A stretch of DNA of 64,000 nt from Candidozyma auris (GCF_003013715.1 NC_072812.1:124001-188000), one strand, 5' to 3'. Positions 46,910-57,647 are shown, counted from the stretch's first letter. The notes: generated by a model not told the origin, from the letters alone. Numbers and translations: made by a program.

Positions 46910-49900
46910 TTATTCCTGGGTTCCCGAGTAGAAACTTTCGAAGACATGCTCATCTTTGATGCCCTCTTCGTCAACAACTTTGTACGTTTCCATGAGTAGT
47001 TTCGGGAACTTCCTATTGAAATAGGTATAGAACCCAATTGGAAGCGGGCTTAATTGCACTTGAAGATCAGGGGGCATATCATTGAAATGATGATATTTGT
47101 TGCGCAATGCTCTCAAAAGGTCCATCACTTTGTCTGTGTTGTACTTTCTATATTTGCCCAAATTATCAATGAACTGTTGATCAAACTTAGCGAGCCAGTC
47201 GCCTTGATGAACAACATGCCCCGTGCTCTCTAAGCTGAGGAGAAGCGGGCTTGGTGGATCTCTCTTCTCTATCTCAAACCTGTCGCTGACTTTGAGAAGA
47301 AATTCCAATTTTTTGTTGTAGTTCCAAAAGTACGGGTGTTTCATGATTGCAGCTGTATCTGGCCTGGTCTTAGGATTGAACGATATCATAGATGCAATCA
47401 AGTGCGTGGCCTCGACCCAATCATAAGGGCAGTGCTGTTTGAGTGCCGAAAGATCGTACTCCCCTCTAACAATATTACCTTCTCGCAAATAGCGATCACC
47501 AAATGGATGCCCTCCACCCGTAAGGATGTAATAAAAAACGCATCCTAGTGAAAAGATATCAATGGCTTTGGTGAGCCTCTTCCCACTGCCGCCATTACTA
47601 AGCCCGTCCTTTATGGAGTGCTTCGAAGTGGAGTTGAGCGAGGAAACAGTATCTGGCGAAATCTCCATCAAGTCATGATGCAAGAGGAGTTCAGGGGCTC
47701 TCCAGCCAGACGTACCAGAAGCAGCATGTTGCGTTGTTGCTCTGAAAGATGATTGGTCAGCGTCAAGCTTTTTACATAAACCGAAATCTGAGATAAGTAA
47801 CCTGAACTCTGATGACAACTTGGATTTCTTCTTCTTGGTCGAGTCCCCGACCAAAATGTTTTGTGGTTTTAAATCACGGTGAACAATCTTAAGCGAATGC
47901 AAGTAATGAAGGCCACTTACAAGCTGCAACAAGACTTCATTTTTGGAATGGTGATCCAATCTCAAAGCTCTATCATCCACTTTCGGTTTCTCAACAAGAT
48001 CCTCGAGAGAGCAAACGCATAGTTCAAGCGCTATGTAAAGAAATTTCTCCGACTCACTTGATTGCGAGCAGAAGTACCGCACAACATTTGGATGATCGTC
48101 GCTTTCCTGAAGTAGACGAACTTCGTGATTGGCAATGTCATAAAAGTCTAGCAACATTCGCTTCACAGCAACCGGCCGGTTCTCGAAAGTACCTTCATAG
48201 ACAACTGTACCATGGGAGCCATATCCCAAGATTTTATCAGAAATGATAAGATTGTTATCTATTTGCAACTTCCTGTTCAGATTCGCCTTTTTTGTGAATT
48301 GCTTCACTAATGACTTAGTTGCAATGGCTTCTGTGTCATCAATACTGGAATCATCACTTGCTTGATGAGTGTTTTCGGATGCTTCATCCTTTGGATCATC
48401 ATCTTCTTTGCTTTCAGTAGTCTTCTTACCTTTGCCTCCACGCTTACCACCACGACTTCCCCTCTTCCTCTTCTTCTTCGTGACAATACCAGGTTCTGGT
48501 TCCTGACCATTTATTACTTCCGGTGTGGGGGCCCCAGCATCATCTTTGTGTTGCTCTTCGCTTACTATTCGAACCTTTTTCTTCGAGTCTTCGAATACAG
48601 CCTTTACCTTCTCATCATCATCGAGCTCGGCAGTCACGACTTTGTCCTTGGCGCCTTCAGTCAGCTCCTTCGGTATACTAGGAAGAGGCTTCTCTTCGAC
48701 ACTCCTTTCTTCTGTCTCCGTGATAACAGGAGCACGAGTACTTTTGGTGGGATGTAACTTGAGTTCCACATCGCCGGTCTTTGCAGCCAAGTCATACTCT
48801 CTTCCCTTGGTGAACTGCAAGAAGCCGTTAAGCTTACCAGCAGAGAATAGCACTAGAAGTAATACCGCGAGGACAATTATATCTTCAGCAATCCTTCTGA
48901 AGATCGATAGTCTGTGATTCGAATCTGAAGGAAATCCCATGTCGCTATGCCTTGCTGGAAGCCCGGTGGGATAATTTCTGTCATTTGCAATGACCTCCTT
49001 GCGCATTTCGTCGATGGTAGCCAAAGCCAGACCGTGCTCGTCACTTGTGTATGGGAAAAGAATACCATCAATCATGTGTGGAACCTGTTTCAGCTCGTTC
49101 TCCAGATGCCCGGACAGTTCAGAGCCGTCACCTATCCCTAGGTACTCTTCCTTACGAAATTGAACATGCGGTTGATACATGGAATCTGGCGTAAGATGAT
49201 TGATCTTGTGAACGCCATTGATGAATGGCTCGACATCTTCTCGACTGACATTGAGTCTCGAGAGAAAATCCTGAGTCTGGCGATCTAATGTTGACGTTGC
49301 AAATTGGTACAAGGCCATTTGATACTGCGCTATAGGGGCTGATTTTAAGAGAGTTGGATAATTCTTGAAACTCATGGCAAACCACTCCTTCCCGTTTGCT
49401 GTTCTGTTCACGAAGCAAAGGTCGTTGTTTGGCGTTTCCCTTTGGGCATCGTCAAGATGCTGGAGGTCGTTGAGAACCTTCAAGGGATGAGGAAGGGTGA
49501 CATATTGGTTTGGGTTATCCTCATTGTTGAAGACATCAAAGACATTGACGGCCAAGGACGGTAGTCTGCAAATCCACTGAGGCGTGCCGGTGCCCTTGTT
49601 GATGGCTAAGAGCGATTTGTCATGGAAAGGGGTAAAGTAGAGGTCGTCAATGGATTGACCGTTTTGCATAATCAAATCATTGTCTATGTTATTGGGACCC
49701 CACGACGAGTAGGTGATATTCCACACGACGCTGGAGTCGTACTTGTAGTGCACCAGGAGCTCGTACGTCGTCTTACCAAGCATGATGGTGTTTTCTTGCA
49801 GGTCTGGGCTGAAGTTCGGAGACTTGTATAAGTTTGGCGCCGGACAGCTCTCGTCGGCAGAGCCAAACTGATTTAGAACCTCGCCAGTTCTCATATTTAT

Positions 49901-50404
49901 AGTGTATAACGACGTCTTCCTAACGCCAGTGTAGATTTTGTTATCACCGCTCAAGGAAAACGGAGCCTCCATGACGAGGTTTTTTATTGTAGTGGGTAAC
50001 TTGTTTAGGCCGAATTGAGGCGTGAAGTAGTACAAGGACCCGTCCTGGTACGGCTCCACTAGCCATAGAAGATTGGTGTCGTTTTCAGGATCCTTACGAG
50101 GAAATCTGTTTCTCGACACACGAACCAAGGGCTCGTCGAGAGGAAGCGTCCAAAGAGAAGCACCGGTGTTTCTCTCGACCGCATGCAAGTTGCCATCAAT
50201 GTCGCTCACTAGAAGCAAGTCGGTGAGCTTCCAGTCCTGAAGCGACCGCAAGTCTAATGGAAGAATGTTCTTGTTCTTCACGTCATTGAGCAGCAGCCGT
50301 CCCTCGTCCAGCGTCGGCTCTTTGGAAACCACTCCGGCAGAAACGGGAAGAAGCGAGCAGATCAACGATATAAGTAGCGCTAGTAGACAAAGCGGGTATC
50401 TCAT
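46910..50404 (-). CDS. IRE1: Unfolded-protein-response sensor kinase/RNase Ire1
   Basis: ER transmembrane sensor that oligomerises on unfolded proteins and cuts HAC1-type mRNA or other targets. The 1164 residues begin with a signal peptide (about 1-23). A luminal beta-propeller-like domain reaches to about 480, with one transmembrane helix around 504-524 (IIVLAVLLLVLFSAG). After an acidic/basic linker, the kinase domain covers about 715-1030, with the Gly-loop LGYGSHGTVVYEG, HRDLKPQN near 840 and DFG near 870. The KEN RNase domain follows, with RNKYHHFNDMP and YFNRKFPKLLMETYK. Kinase and RNase residues seem intact. Confidence 0.95.
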   Translation of the reverse strand: MRYPLCLLALLISLICSLLPVSAGVVSKEPTLDEGRLLLNDVKNKNILPLDLRSLQDWKLTDLLLVSDIDGNLHAVERNTGASLWTLPLDEPLVRVSRNRFPRKDPENDTNLLWLVEPYQDGSLYYFTPQFGLNKLPTTIKNLVMEAPFSLSGDNKIYTGVRKTSLYTINMRTGEVLNQFGSADESCPAPNLYKSPNFSPDLQENTIMLGKTTYELLVHYKYDSSVVWNITYSSWGPNNIDNDLIMQNGQSIDDLYFTPFHDKSLLAINKGTGTPQWICRLPSLAVNVFDVFNNEDNPNQYVTLPHPLKVLNDLQHLDDAQRETPNNDLCFVNRTANGKEWFAMSFKNYPTLLKSAPIAQYQMALYQFATSTLDRQTQDFLSRLNVSREDVEPFINGVHKINHLTPDSMYQPHVQFRKEEYLGIGDGSELSGHLENELKQVPHMIDGILFPYTSDEHGLALATIDEMRKEVIANDRNYPTGLPARHSDMGFPSDSNHRLSIFRRIAEDIIVLAVLLLVLFSAGKLNGFLQFTKGREYDLAAKTGDVELKLHPTKSTRAPVITETEERSVEEKPLPSIPKELTEGAKDKVVTAELDDDEKVKAVFEDSKKKVRIVSEEQHKDDAGAPTPEVINGQEPEPGIVTKKKRKRGSRGGKRGGKGKKTTESKEDDDPKDEASENTHQASDDSSIDDTEAIATKSLVKQFTKKANLNRKLQIDNNLIISDKILGYGSHGTVVYEGTFENRPVAVKRMLLDFYDIANHEVRLLQESDDHPNVVRYFCSQSSESEKFLYIALELCVCSLEDLVEKPKVDDRALRLDHHSKNEVLLQLVSGLHYLHSLKIVHRDLKPQNILVGDSTKKKKSKLSSEFRLLISDFGLCKKLDADQSSFRATTQHAASGTSGWRAPELLLHHDLMEISPDTVSSLNSTSKHSIKDGLSNGGSGKRLTKAIDIFSLGCVFYYILTGGGHPFGDRYLREGNIVRGEYDLSALKQHCPYDWVEATHLIASMISFNPKTRPDTAAIMKHPYFWNYNKKLEFLLKVSDRFEIEKRDPPSPLLLSLESTGHVVHQGDWLAKFDQQFIDNLGKYRKYNTDKVMDLLRALRNKYHHFNDMPPDLQVQLSPLPIGFYTYFNRKFPKLLMETYKVVDEEGIKDEHVFESFYSGTQE

Positions 50405-50979
50405 GATGGTTTGATGAGAACTTAGGGGAAGCAGCTAGGTAGCCAGGTGGGAATTGAATGGAACCAGCGGCAGACCATAAGATGGAAATCCTTTCACCTT
50501 CCTTGTGGTTCTAGGCAAGACAAAATCCTGAACGTAGATGGAGGGTGTGGGAGTGGGTTAAAATACCAAGGAACGGATGTCGGGAGCGGATTTCGTCTTT
50601 AATTTATAGATGATGGTTTAGTCAAGGAAAACGGCCGTTTTCTTTTTCTTGAGGAGGAGGTGCTGAGATTGGAAATCAGGCACTGGTCTATCTAGAAAGT
50701 GCGTCTCAATTTTTTTTTTTTTTTTTTTCTGCCTCTCCCTCCCACTATGCTTTGCCTGCCTTACTTACAGTACCTTTCCTACGAATTTCTCCCTCGCTGT
50801 CTTGCATGTCCTGCTACACTAACTATCTCGTGACGCATCAATTGGTGAAATTCTGCTATTCTCAATACGGAGGCAACAGATATCGCTTTAAATAACCTTA
50901 TAAATGTATTTTTTTTTTTTTTTAAATTCTCTTTTGCTTTTTTCTTTTCCTCATCCTCTTGATTTCATCATCTCCAGTG
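50405..50979. promoter_or_regulatory. IRE1 promoter region with long T-tracts
   Basis: This 575-bp region carries a run of 19 T at 50710-50728 and 15 T at 50909-50923. Long poly(dA:dT) tracts exclude nucleosomes and are common in yeast promoters and near 3' ends; the second is close to the stop of the LAM gene. No gene was recognised. Confidence 0.55.
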
Positions 50980-53439
50980 TCAATTGTTGATTCGCCGGTA
51001 GAGCTCGTCGACTCTCTGCTTTGTGAGCTTGACTATCTCTTCAAACTCCTGCGAGGCGTACAGGTCCATATACTGTGCGCTCTCTTGGGACTTGCTTACG
51101 TTTGGGATTTTTCCCTGGCTTCTCAGATTGATCCAGCTCCACATCCTCGCTTCCTTCACCATGCGTCCTTGTTTGTCATTGATGTACCTTTCTTGGCTTG
51201 GCATAACATAGAAATTGTTATTACCAAATCTAAGGAGTCTAGCGGACCCATCGGCGTCATTGAGAACGGGAACTTTGGCTGAGCTACCGAAGAGATGAGC
51301 GAGAACCCAAGTGTAGACAAATGCTCCCAATAGAAGAATCAAACCGCCTAGTGTGGCATCGCTAATATTAGGGATGCTAACGGGAATAGATTTGCCAATA
51401 GTCTCTGCGATCTTGGCGATGTGCTCAAAGAGAGTGAGCTCCTTTGGTGCCTCTGGCTTGGCCTGCTCCTCAGCTTGAGGTGGCCTTCTGGTTGACTTAG
51501 ACCTCTTTCTCTTCTTCTTAGACCCGCCCAGGCCATGCTCGATTATATCGGTGACAGTCTCCACGAGACTCTTCATGGAGTCCTTCTGGCCATCAATACT
51601 ACCCTTCTCGATAGCACCTTTGATCCAGGACTTTCCGGACCACTCAATTGATGTCACAACGTGCATGTTTGTGTTATTATCCTCAGCCCATGAAAATAGA
51701 ATCGTGGTGACGATCTTGAAAGAATTTCCCAGAGGCACATCAGGAGTCTGTGTTATTTGCTCAACATGAATATACCTTGAAAAGTCGCAATGGACTAATC
51801 TGTCCGTGATATTGCACTTAGTCTGTTTGGGCCCTATAGGACCGCTCAATGGTTTTGTATAAGAATACTTCCTCTCTTTATTCTTCATCGACAAGTCGGT
51901 AATTTTGTCTTTTTCGATGTCAAAGTTCTTCTGGTCCTCCAAAACTCTTATGTAATTGGAGGTATCGGGACCAAATAGAATGCTGTATATGACTCCAGGC
52001 GGTGCTTTGAAGGTGTGATCCATCACGAACACATCGTTACTCTCATCCTCCCTATCGGCCTTCGTAGGTTCGTGCTTCGCAGGGCCTGGATTCTTGAGGC
52101 CCTTGAAATCACCACCGCCAACACCCTCATCCTCGGAAACTTTGGGCAGACTACCCTCGTCATCATCCTCAGCTTTTGCGTTCTCGTCACCATCATTGTC
52201 ACCTTCTTTTTCATCTTCTATCTTCGTTCGCGAAGAGGAACGGTCCCGCATAGATGTATCTTCCTGATCATATGAGGTATCTGATGACAAACTACCTTGA
52301 TCGTCCTCCTCATCGCCAGTAGCATCATCCTCACTTCCAACAGACACTTCCGATTCACCCGTTCTGTTACTCACCCTTGATTGACTGCGAGCACGACCGT
52401 TAGGCTTGGCTTCACTCTTTCCCAGAAGAACGTCGTGCCAAACTCTAGTGATTTGCGCAAAAGTAGCATCTCTCGAAATAAAAGTAGCGAAAATGTATCT
52501 TTGGTGGAGTGTTCTCACGACCATTCCGTTGGGAAAAAGAACAGCTGTGGAGCGTTTTTCAATCTGAATCACCTCCTGCAAAGGTATCACGAGGTGTGTT
52601 ACCCAACCCAAAATGTTAGAGTTGAAGCAGATGTAATTTTGGGTGAGATACATTTTCCCTTGAACAAGAATGTCCTTTGACAATGCACACGAATAGTCTG
52701 CAATGAGCCTCTCAGACAGGGGTATTCTTTTGAATACATGGTGAAACTCTTTATTTTTTTTCGAGCTAGCAAAAGTCACCTCTGAGGATTCCAACAACCT
52801 GTCCAACTCCTGATTGGACCCTTCAGTCTCGGCAATTGAAAGTTCCTCTGAATTGCTTTCGGTCAGAGACAATTCCGACCCACGTCTTCTTCTCTTAACC
52901 ACCTTGGAGTCCGCACCTCCCAGAACAGATAAGAGCTCCAGGCTGCTATTTGCGTGTTTAGTGCCGTTAATCGACACCAGCGGGACGATATCGTTTTCAG
53001 TTGATGTTTTACCATCAAAGTGCAGAAGTTGCAAGTCTCCATTTCCCATTGTGTTGATGGGAGAATCATGAACAGGCTCAAAATGAACGTTGGAGGTGGA
53101 CAAGCGGGGCAATGCTGGGAATTGTACCATGGCGCTGCCGGCGTCGTTATCGTGGGAATTCGGGCCAGAAAGATTGCTGTGATCATTGTGACTATGCACT
53201 GAAGTTCGAGAAGTGTTATTGGACAGTCCCTGGGACTTGTGGACTGGTTTAGGCAAAAGTCTATTGGGTTGCTTAGCCAGTGGCAGACTCGGGCCAGTGC
53301 TCAGGCGTTCTACCTCATCGTCACTCATCACCATGTTTGCAACGTTATGAGCGGCGGTGAGAAACGACAGAAATAGGCCATTATTGCCGTGTTTGCCTGG
53401 TTTAGTTTCAGGTTCCGTCTGCGCCATGGCCTCAGGCAA
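50980..53439 (-). CDS. LAM/Ysp-type sterol transporter with GRAM and single VASt (StARkin) domain
   Basis: ER membrane protein that moves sterols at contact sites with the plasma membrane or vacuole. The 819 residues show a disordered N-terminus and a GRAM domain at about 228-328 (KRIPLSERLIADYSCALSKD, GKMYLTQNYICFNS). A Ser/Asp-rich acidic linker follows, then one VASt/StARkin domain at about 467-631 (DHTFKAPPGVIYSILFG, HVEQITQTPDVPLGNSF). A transmembrane helix lies at about 695-718 (LGGLILLLGAFVYTWVLAHL). A single VASt domain resembles S. cerevisiae Lam5/Lam6 more than Ysp2/Lam4, which have two. Start may be MPEAMAQ at 53439 or MAQ at 53427. Confidence 0.85.
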   Translation of the reverse strand: MPEAMAQTEPETKPGKHGNNGLFLSFLTAAHNVANMVMSDDEVERLSTGPSLPLAKQPNRLLPKPVHKSQGLSNNTSRTSVHSHNDHSNLSGPNSHDNDAGSAMVQFPALPRLSTSNVHFEPVHDSPINTMGNGDLQLLHFDGKTSTENDIVPLVSINGTKHANSSLELLSVLGGADSKVVKRRRRGSELSLTESNSEELSIAETEGSNQELDRLLESSEVTFASSKKNKEFHHVFKRIPLSERLIADYSCALSKDILVQGKMYLTQNYICFNSNILGWVTHLVIPLQEVIQIEKRSTAVLFPNGMVVRTLHQRYIFATFISRDATFAQITRVWHDVLLGKSEAKPNGRARSQSRVSNRTGESEVSVGSEDDATGDEEDDQGSLSSDTSYDQEDTSMRDRSSSRTKIEDEKEGDNDGDENAKAEDDDEGSLPKVSEDEGVGGGDFKGLKNPGPAKHEPTKADREDESNDVFVMDHTFKAPPGVIYSILFGPDTSNYIRVLEDQKNFDIEKDKITDLSMKNKERKYSYTKPLSGPIGPKQTKCNITDRLVHCDFSRYIHVEQITQTPDVPLGNSFKIVTTILFSWAEDNNTNMHVVTSIEWSGKSWIKGAIEKGSIDGQKDSMKSLVETVTDIIEHGLGGSKKKRKRSKSTRRPPQAEEQAKPEAPKELTLFEHIAKIAETIGKSIPVSIPNISDATLGGLILLLGAFVYTWVLAHLFGSSAKVPVLNDADGSARLLRFGNNNFYVMPSQERYINDKQGRMVKEARMWSWINLRSQGKIPNVSKSQESAQYMDLYASQEFEEIVKLTKQRVDELYRRINN

Positions 53440-53893
53440 TTAGGATGTGAAAGGAGTCTCTTCCAGAATAGCCGAACGCAGGATCTAGATAATGGTATTG
53501 TGGAGAAGCGAAGTGCTAGTGCAAAAAACAAACGGTATGTATTGCGTTTTAGGTTGGTTAAAACAAGGTCCCGAGGTGGAAATGGGAGAAACTTTTAGTA
53601 GCTAATTGAACAGCCTCTAGGGGTGGATTGCGACTTTGGGTTCTGATCCCTTGTACTTAAGCGAGACACATTGGGCGCACCCCGGCCCAGTGTGAAGAAA
53701 GAAGACACTGACATGTGGAGCAATCGACAAAGAGATGAATAATGACAAGTAATTTAGATCCGATCGAGTCTCTACAGAGTATTGAAAGCCTAAACAAGTA
53801 AACTTTTCATTTAAACACAGCTATCGAAGGGGAAGCATTGACGCAAGAAGGGAAGAAAAGGTATTATAGTAGAGTGAAGCGGTTCGAGGAGCC
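53440..53893. other. Intergenic region upstream of the LAM gene
   Basis: This 454-bp stretch holds the LAM promoter and the 3' flank of the first SurE-like gene. No RNA gene or convincing ORF was seen. Confidence 0.45.
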
Positions 53894-54898
53894 CTAATCA
53901 AAAAGTGGGCCCAAGTACTTCTGCACAGACTTGGCCTGCTGGTAGGAGGCGTCGTAGTCGATGGAGAAGACAGAGATGGGGGTCTTGCACTTTTGCTCGG
54001 CGATCACCCACGCCTCAGATGGCAAGTCACAGTCGCCAAACACACACTCGGTGGCGGTCTCGAATAAGCCGTCAGACCACTTGACGGTGCCATTGGAGTA
54101 CTTCAAGTTTGGAACAGGGGAGTCCTCGCCAGACAAACGTGTGAACACCCACTCAGGGTCCTTGCACTCTTCGTCCTCGTCACCAACCTTGGGGAAGTTG
54201 ACGTTAAGACCGGTGGTCTTGGGCAACACTCTTGGGCGGGCAGATGACAGGTTGAACAAACGGTCCACGATCTCAACAACCTTCTTGGCGTAAATCACAG
54301 GTGGGAACAGGTCGTCTGAGAGTCTCAGCTCGTCGTCCTTGAAGAAGGAGTTGTTGGAGTTGGAGCCCGAGAAGGCAATGGCAGGATAGCCTCTGAGCAC
54401 GGAGGCGTAGGTGGCACCAATGGTACCAGACAAAGTGTACATACCAGGAGATAAGTTGAGACCTTCGTTAGGACCAGCCACCACTAAGTCAATGGACTTG
54501 TTGTCGAAGTGCTGTGGCACCACGTAGTTCAAGGCAAAGGCCACACTCGAGGCTGGAGTACCGTTGAAGTACCAGATGTTTTTGTCGTTGTCCTCGTGGC
54601 CCCACGATGGAGAGCCAGCTGGAGGGTAGGAGAACTCGCCGTCCTCGGTCAACTTCTCGGTGGTAGGAAGGGCGAATTGACCACCGAAACCCGACCTCTG
54701 CTGCACTGGAGCAACCAAGATAACGTCATATCCAGCATCCTTCAAGGCAGAGTAGGTTGCACGGATGTTGGTGGCGGCCCAGCCGTCATCGTTGGTGAGC
54801 AAGATGGTCTTGTTCTTACCGTCATCTCTCTTGGCCAAGGGAGCGGCAATGGCAGAAGAAGCAGCGAGGAAAGCGCTGGCGATCGTGGAGAACTTCAT
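53894..54898 (-). CDS. Secreted SurE-like acid phosphatase/nucleotidase, copy 1 (intact)
   Basis: SurE-type phosphatase with a secretion signal. The 334 residues begin with a signal peptide ending in AAP and a Kex2 site (Lys23-Arg24), then the SurE metal site TNDDGW (D37, D38). The conserved stretches WYFNGTPASSVAFAL and VVAGPNEGLNLSPGMYTLSGT follow, the latter replacing the bacterial SG-x-N-x-G loop. Several Asn-x-Ser/Thr sites suit an extracellular glycoprotein. Similar fungal proteins are cell-surface acid phosphatases. The core promoter has TATAAA at 54946-54951, and a CACGTG (Pho4-type) lies at 55581. An almost identical second copy lies 1.8 kb downstream. Confidence 0.88.
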   Translation of the reverse strand: MKFSTIASAFLAASSAIAAPLAKRDDGKNKTILLTNDDGWAATNIRATYSALKDAGYDVILVAPVQQRSGFGGQFALPTTEKLTEDGEFSYPPAGSPSWGHEDNDKNIWYFNGTPASSVAFALNYVVPQHFDNKSIDLVVAGPNEGLNLSPGMYTLSGTIGATYASVLRGYPAIAFSGSNSNNSFFKDDELRLSDDLFPPVIYAKKVVEIVDRLFNLSSARPRVLPKTTGLNVNFPKVGDEDEECKDPEWVFTRLSGEDSPVPNLKYSNGTVKWSDGLFETATECVFGDCDLPSEAWVIAEQKCKTPISVFSIDYDASYQQAKSVQKYLGPLFD

Positions 54899-54945
54899 TT
54901 TTGGTGATGAGAGGTGAAATGCAAAAGTCTAGGGGGATAGTGCCC

Positions 54946-54951
54946 TTTATA
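54946..54951 (-). promoter_or_regulatory. TATA box of SurE-like copy 1
   Basis: TATAAA on the minus strand, 48 bp upstream of the ATG at 54898. The surrounding GGTATAAAGGG recurs in front of copy 2, so the duplication included the core promoter or the element was conserved. Confidence 0.55.
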
Positions 54952-55580
54952 CCTCTGTACCCACGGCACACTGGAAATGGGTGCAAACGTTGATGAGAGC
55001 CTATGGTGCATGGCCACAAGCGAGAAATCTGCACGGCCCTGTCATTATGTACACACGCCTCCTGTTTTAGGCACAGTAATTGAGCAACGTGGGTATTATT
55101 GTCTTCTCGATTCGGGTACAACTTGTGTATTTCCATAGTGTTTCACTTGTCAGGCAAAGCTTGGCAGAGGCCATTCAATGGAAGCCCATATTGAGCTGAG
55201 ACTACGGAATATGCGTCTGCCATCGTGGGCCCCTCCTAGTGCAGGCGTCGAACCGTGGAAGCTCATTTGCAGCCATCCATTGAGGAGGCAATTTCAAAAA
55301 TGTTCGGCAAGCGGAAGAGATATTGAACGAGACTTGATCAGCTCAATTGCAGGGTTTAAAAATCTCAACTAAGTGCACCAGGTTGCCTGGGTTGAGATGG
55401 CGGCCCCTTTCGGCAGGATAATTACCCTTCCTCGGGTTTTGCGCAAGTGAAAAGCGCCACAAAGTAGCTCACTAGGGCATCATCGGGCGGCGGCTCCACT
55501 TTGCCCTTCGCGCACGTACATCTCATACTATTAATGCTTTAACAGTTTAAATGTCAACACCACCTATCTTGCATGGGCCA

Positions 55581-55586
55581 CACGTG
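55581..55586. promoter_or_regulatory. CACGTG (Pho4/Cbf1-type) motif upstream of SurE-like copy 1
   Basis: Palindromic CACGTG in the context CACACGTGGAG, about 680 bp upstream of the copy 1 ATG. Pho4 would be the expected regulator of a secreted phosphatase, but Cbf1 sites look the same and the distance is long. Confidence 0.25.
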
Positions 55587-56702
55587 GAGCGACCCAAGCC
55601 GCAGCAGATGGCAATTTTCATTCAAAACACCAACTCTTCACGAAAGCTCATTTGACCTCAGCAGGTTATTTCTTGGTCTTGTATGCCTGAAACCTCCACT
55701 ATCGGCCTTTTCTCGGGCAAATCTTCGGATATGCGTTCGATTGGTTTTGCACTAATTAACAGAGCCGCACATCAAGGTACCGAACCACAACGTGCTCAAG
55801 AGACCGGCACAATGGTGGGAATGGAAGACAAATGGATGCAATTGGGGATGTGAAAGGAATAGAATGGTGATTTTCTTGTTCCCGGTGATGGCGCTTATTC
55901 AATGTTTCTGGGTCGTCTTGGCGAATCAAAAGTTGGACTCGGGATCGCCTCAACCTAGTGAGCAAGCGATAAACTGACTTCTTGTAATCGTATTCTCAAA
56001 GAATTCTTCATTTCTTCAGTTGTAGGCTTTGGACGCATTGCTTCATTGTTCACCCAATTGTCGTGTGTGCTAATACTATATGCGTAAGCATCATGAGCGC
56101 TCCGCTCGAGGCCCCACAAAAGTGTGACGGCATTGTTTTCACTAGAAACCACACTGCTTGTTACTTCTGTTAATGAAGCTAGAATAAGCTTTAGACAAAC
56201 ATACTCATTTTCTTTTCGTCACTGAACCGGCAGGAGTAAGGTTTGCAAATGTTTGGTAGAATATCTCAAGAGAATCGTACGTTAGACTGAATATGATTTT
56301 ACTACTAGCAGATGGAGCTGCTGGCAAATGACTGTGCACAAGTGCTGCTCATAATTTGTTCAGCAACGAAAGCACCAGTGAATGATTTATCCAGTCCCTT
56401 CAGCAGACTCGAATGGAAGCAGGAGACTCATAGTGCAAGATAGGACAGCATTCTCCAATCTTCAATCAATAGAAGACATTAATTTTTACGTAATGCATAC
56501 GTGATGATATGATCGCTACGATTTCGAAAGATGAGTACGTCAGTGACATGTATAGATAACTTTTAATCGGAAAAACTATCGAAAAAGGTTAAAAGGAAAC
56601 GAGAGAAGAAAAAATTGCCTTGGTCTTATAAGACAGTATCTTTAAAATAGAGGACTCAAGAGACTCTGGACGGACCTAGCCTGCCTGAAAGAAGCATCAT
56701 AA

Positions 56703-57647
56703 TCAATGGAGAATACGGAGATGGGGGGTCTTGCACTTGAGATTCTTGTTTACCCAAGACTCCGATGGTAAGTCACAATCACCGAAGATGCATTCAGTTG
56801 GAGCCTTGTAGACACCCTCATCCCGAACAATGGTACCGTTAGAGAGAACTTTCAAGTTGGGGGTTACAGAGTCTTCACCGGTCAAACGAGCAAACATCCA
56901 GTCAGGGTCGAGACAATCCTCGTCATCATTGCCGACGAAAGGGAAGTTAACATTGAGACCAGTAGTCTTTGGCAAGATTCTTGGACGATCAGAGGATTCG
57001 TCGAACAAGCGGTCAACAAGCTCAACAACCTTTTTAGCGTAGATCACTGGTGGGAACTTTTCATCCGAAAGCTTTTCTTCGTCGTCCTTGAAAAAAGCAT
57101 TGGTTTCGTTGGAACCCGAGAAAGAGATGGCTGGCAAGCCTCTAAGCACGGCATGATAAGTAGCACCCATGGTTCCGGACAATGTGAAAAGACCAGGAGC
57201 CAAATTCACACCCTCATTGGGACCGGCAACAACAAGGTCGATAGACTTGTTGTCGAATTCTTTTGGCAACACGTGGCTCATGGCAAAGGCCACACACGAA
57301 GCAGGAGTACCATTGAAGTACCATATGTTTTTGTCATTATCTTCATGGCCCCATGATGGAGAGCCCGCAGGAGGGTAAGAGAATTCACCGTCTTCCTCCA
57401 AGGTGGTTGACTGAGGAATGTGGAAGGTTCCACTATAACCGGACCTTTGGCGAACTGGCGAAACCAAGAGAACATCGTAACCAGCATCTTTTAAAGCGGA
57501 GTAAGTGGCACGAATGTTCGTAGAGGCCCAACCATCGTCGTTGGTGAGCAAGATTGTCTTGTTCTTGTCCTCTGCTCTCTTAGCCAAAGGAGCAGCGATG
57601 GCAGAAGAAGCGGCAAAAAAGGCAACAGCAAAGTTAAGCAATTTCAT
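56703..57647 (-). CDS. Secreted SurE-like acid phosphatase/nucleotidase, copy 2, frameshifted at the C-terminus
   Basis: Tandem paralogue of the gene at 53894-54898, with the same signal peptide, Kex2 site (Lys23-Arg24), TNDDGW metal site and GPNEGVNLAP loop. It reads as 314 residues and ends abruptly (KTPHLRILH). The cause is one extra base in a run of six C's on the coding strand (56723-56728 as G's); copy 1 has five. In the shifted frame, the sequence down to a TAA at 56642-56644 matches the copy 1 tail residue by residue, and without the extra base the protein would have 334 residues, exactly as in copy 1. The active-site part is intact, so the product may still work, or the base may be an assembly error. 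A TATAAA lies 57 bp upstream of the ATG. Confidence 0.9.
   Translation of the reverse strand: MKLLNFAVAFFAASSAIAAPLAKRAEDKNKTILLTNDDGWASTNIRATYSALKDAGYDVLLVSPVRQRSGYSGTFHIPQSTTLEEDGEFSYPPAGSPSWGHEDNDKNIWYFNGTPASCVAFAMSHVLPKEFDNKSIDLVVAGPNEGVNLAPGLFTLSGTMGATYHAVLRGLPAISFSGSNETNAFFKDDEEKLSDEKFPPVIYAKKVVELVDRLFDESSDRPRILPKTTGLNVNFPFVGNDDEDCLDPDWMFARLTGEDSVTPNLKVLSNGTIVRDEGVYKAPTECIFGDCDLPSESWVNKNLKCKTPHLRILH

Larger units (their letters stand above)
54899..56641. other. Interval between the two SurE-like copies
   Basis: About 1.7 kb without a recognised gene. The left end is the promoter of copy 1, with TATAAA (minus strand) at 54946-54951 and CACGTG at 55581-55586. The right end is the 3' flank of copy 2. 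No third, degenerate SurE copy or transposon end was seen. Confidence 0.5.

Noticed and set aside
55240..55260. GGCGTCGAACC, a reverse tRNA B-box-like sequence
   Set aside because: The neighbouring bases do not form a T-arm stem, and no acceptor stem or A-box is present.
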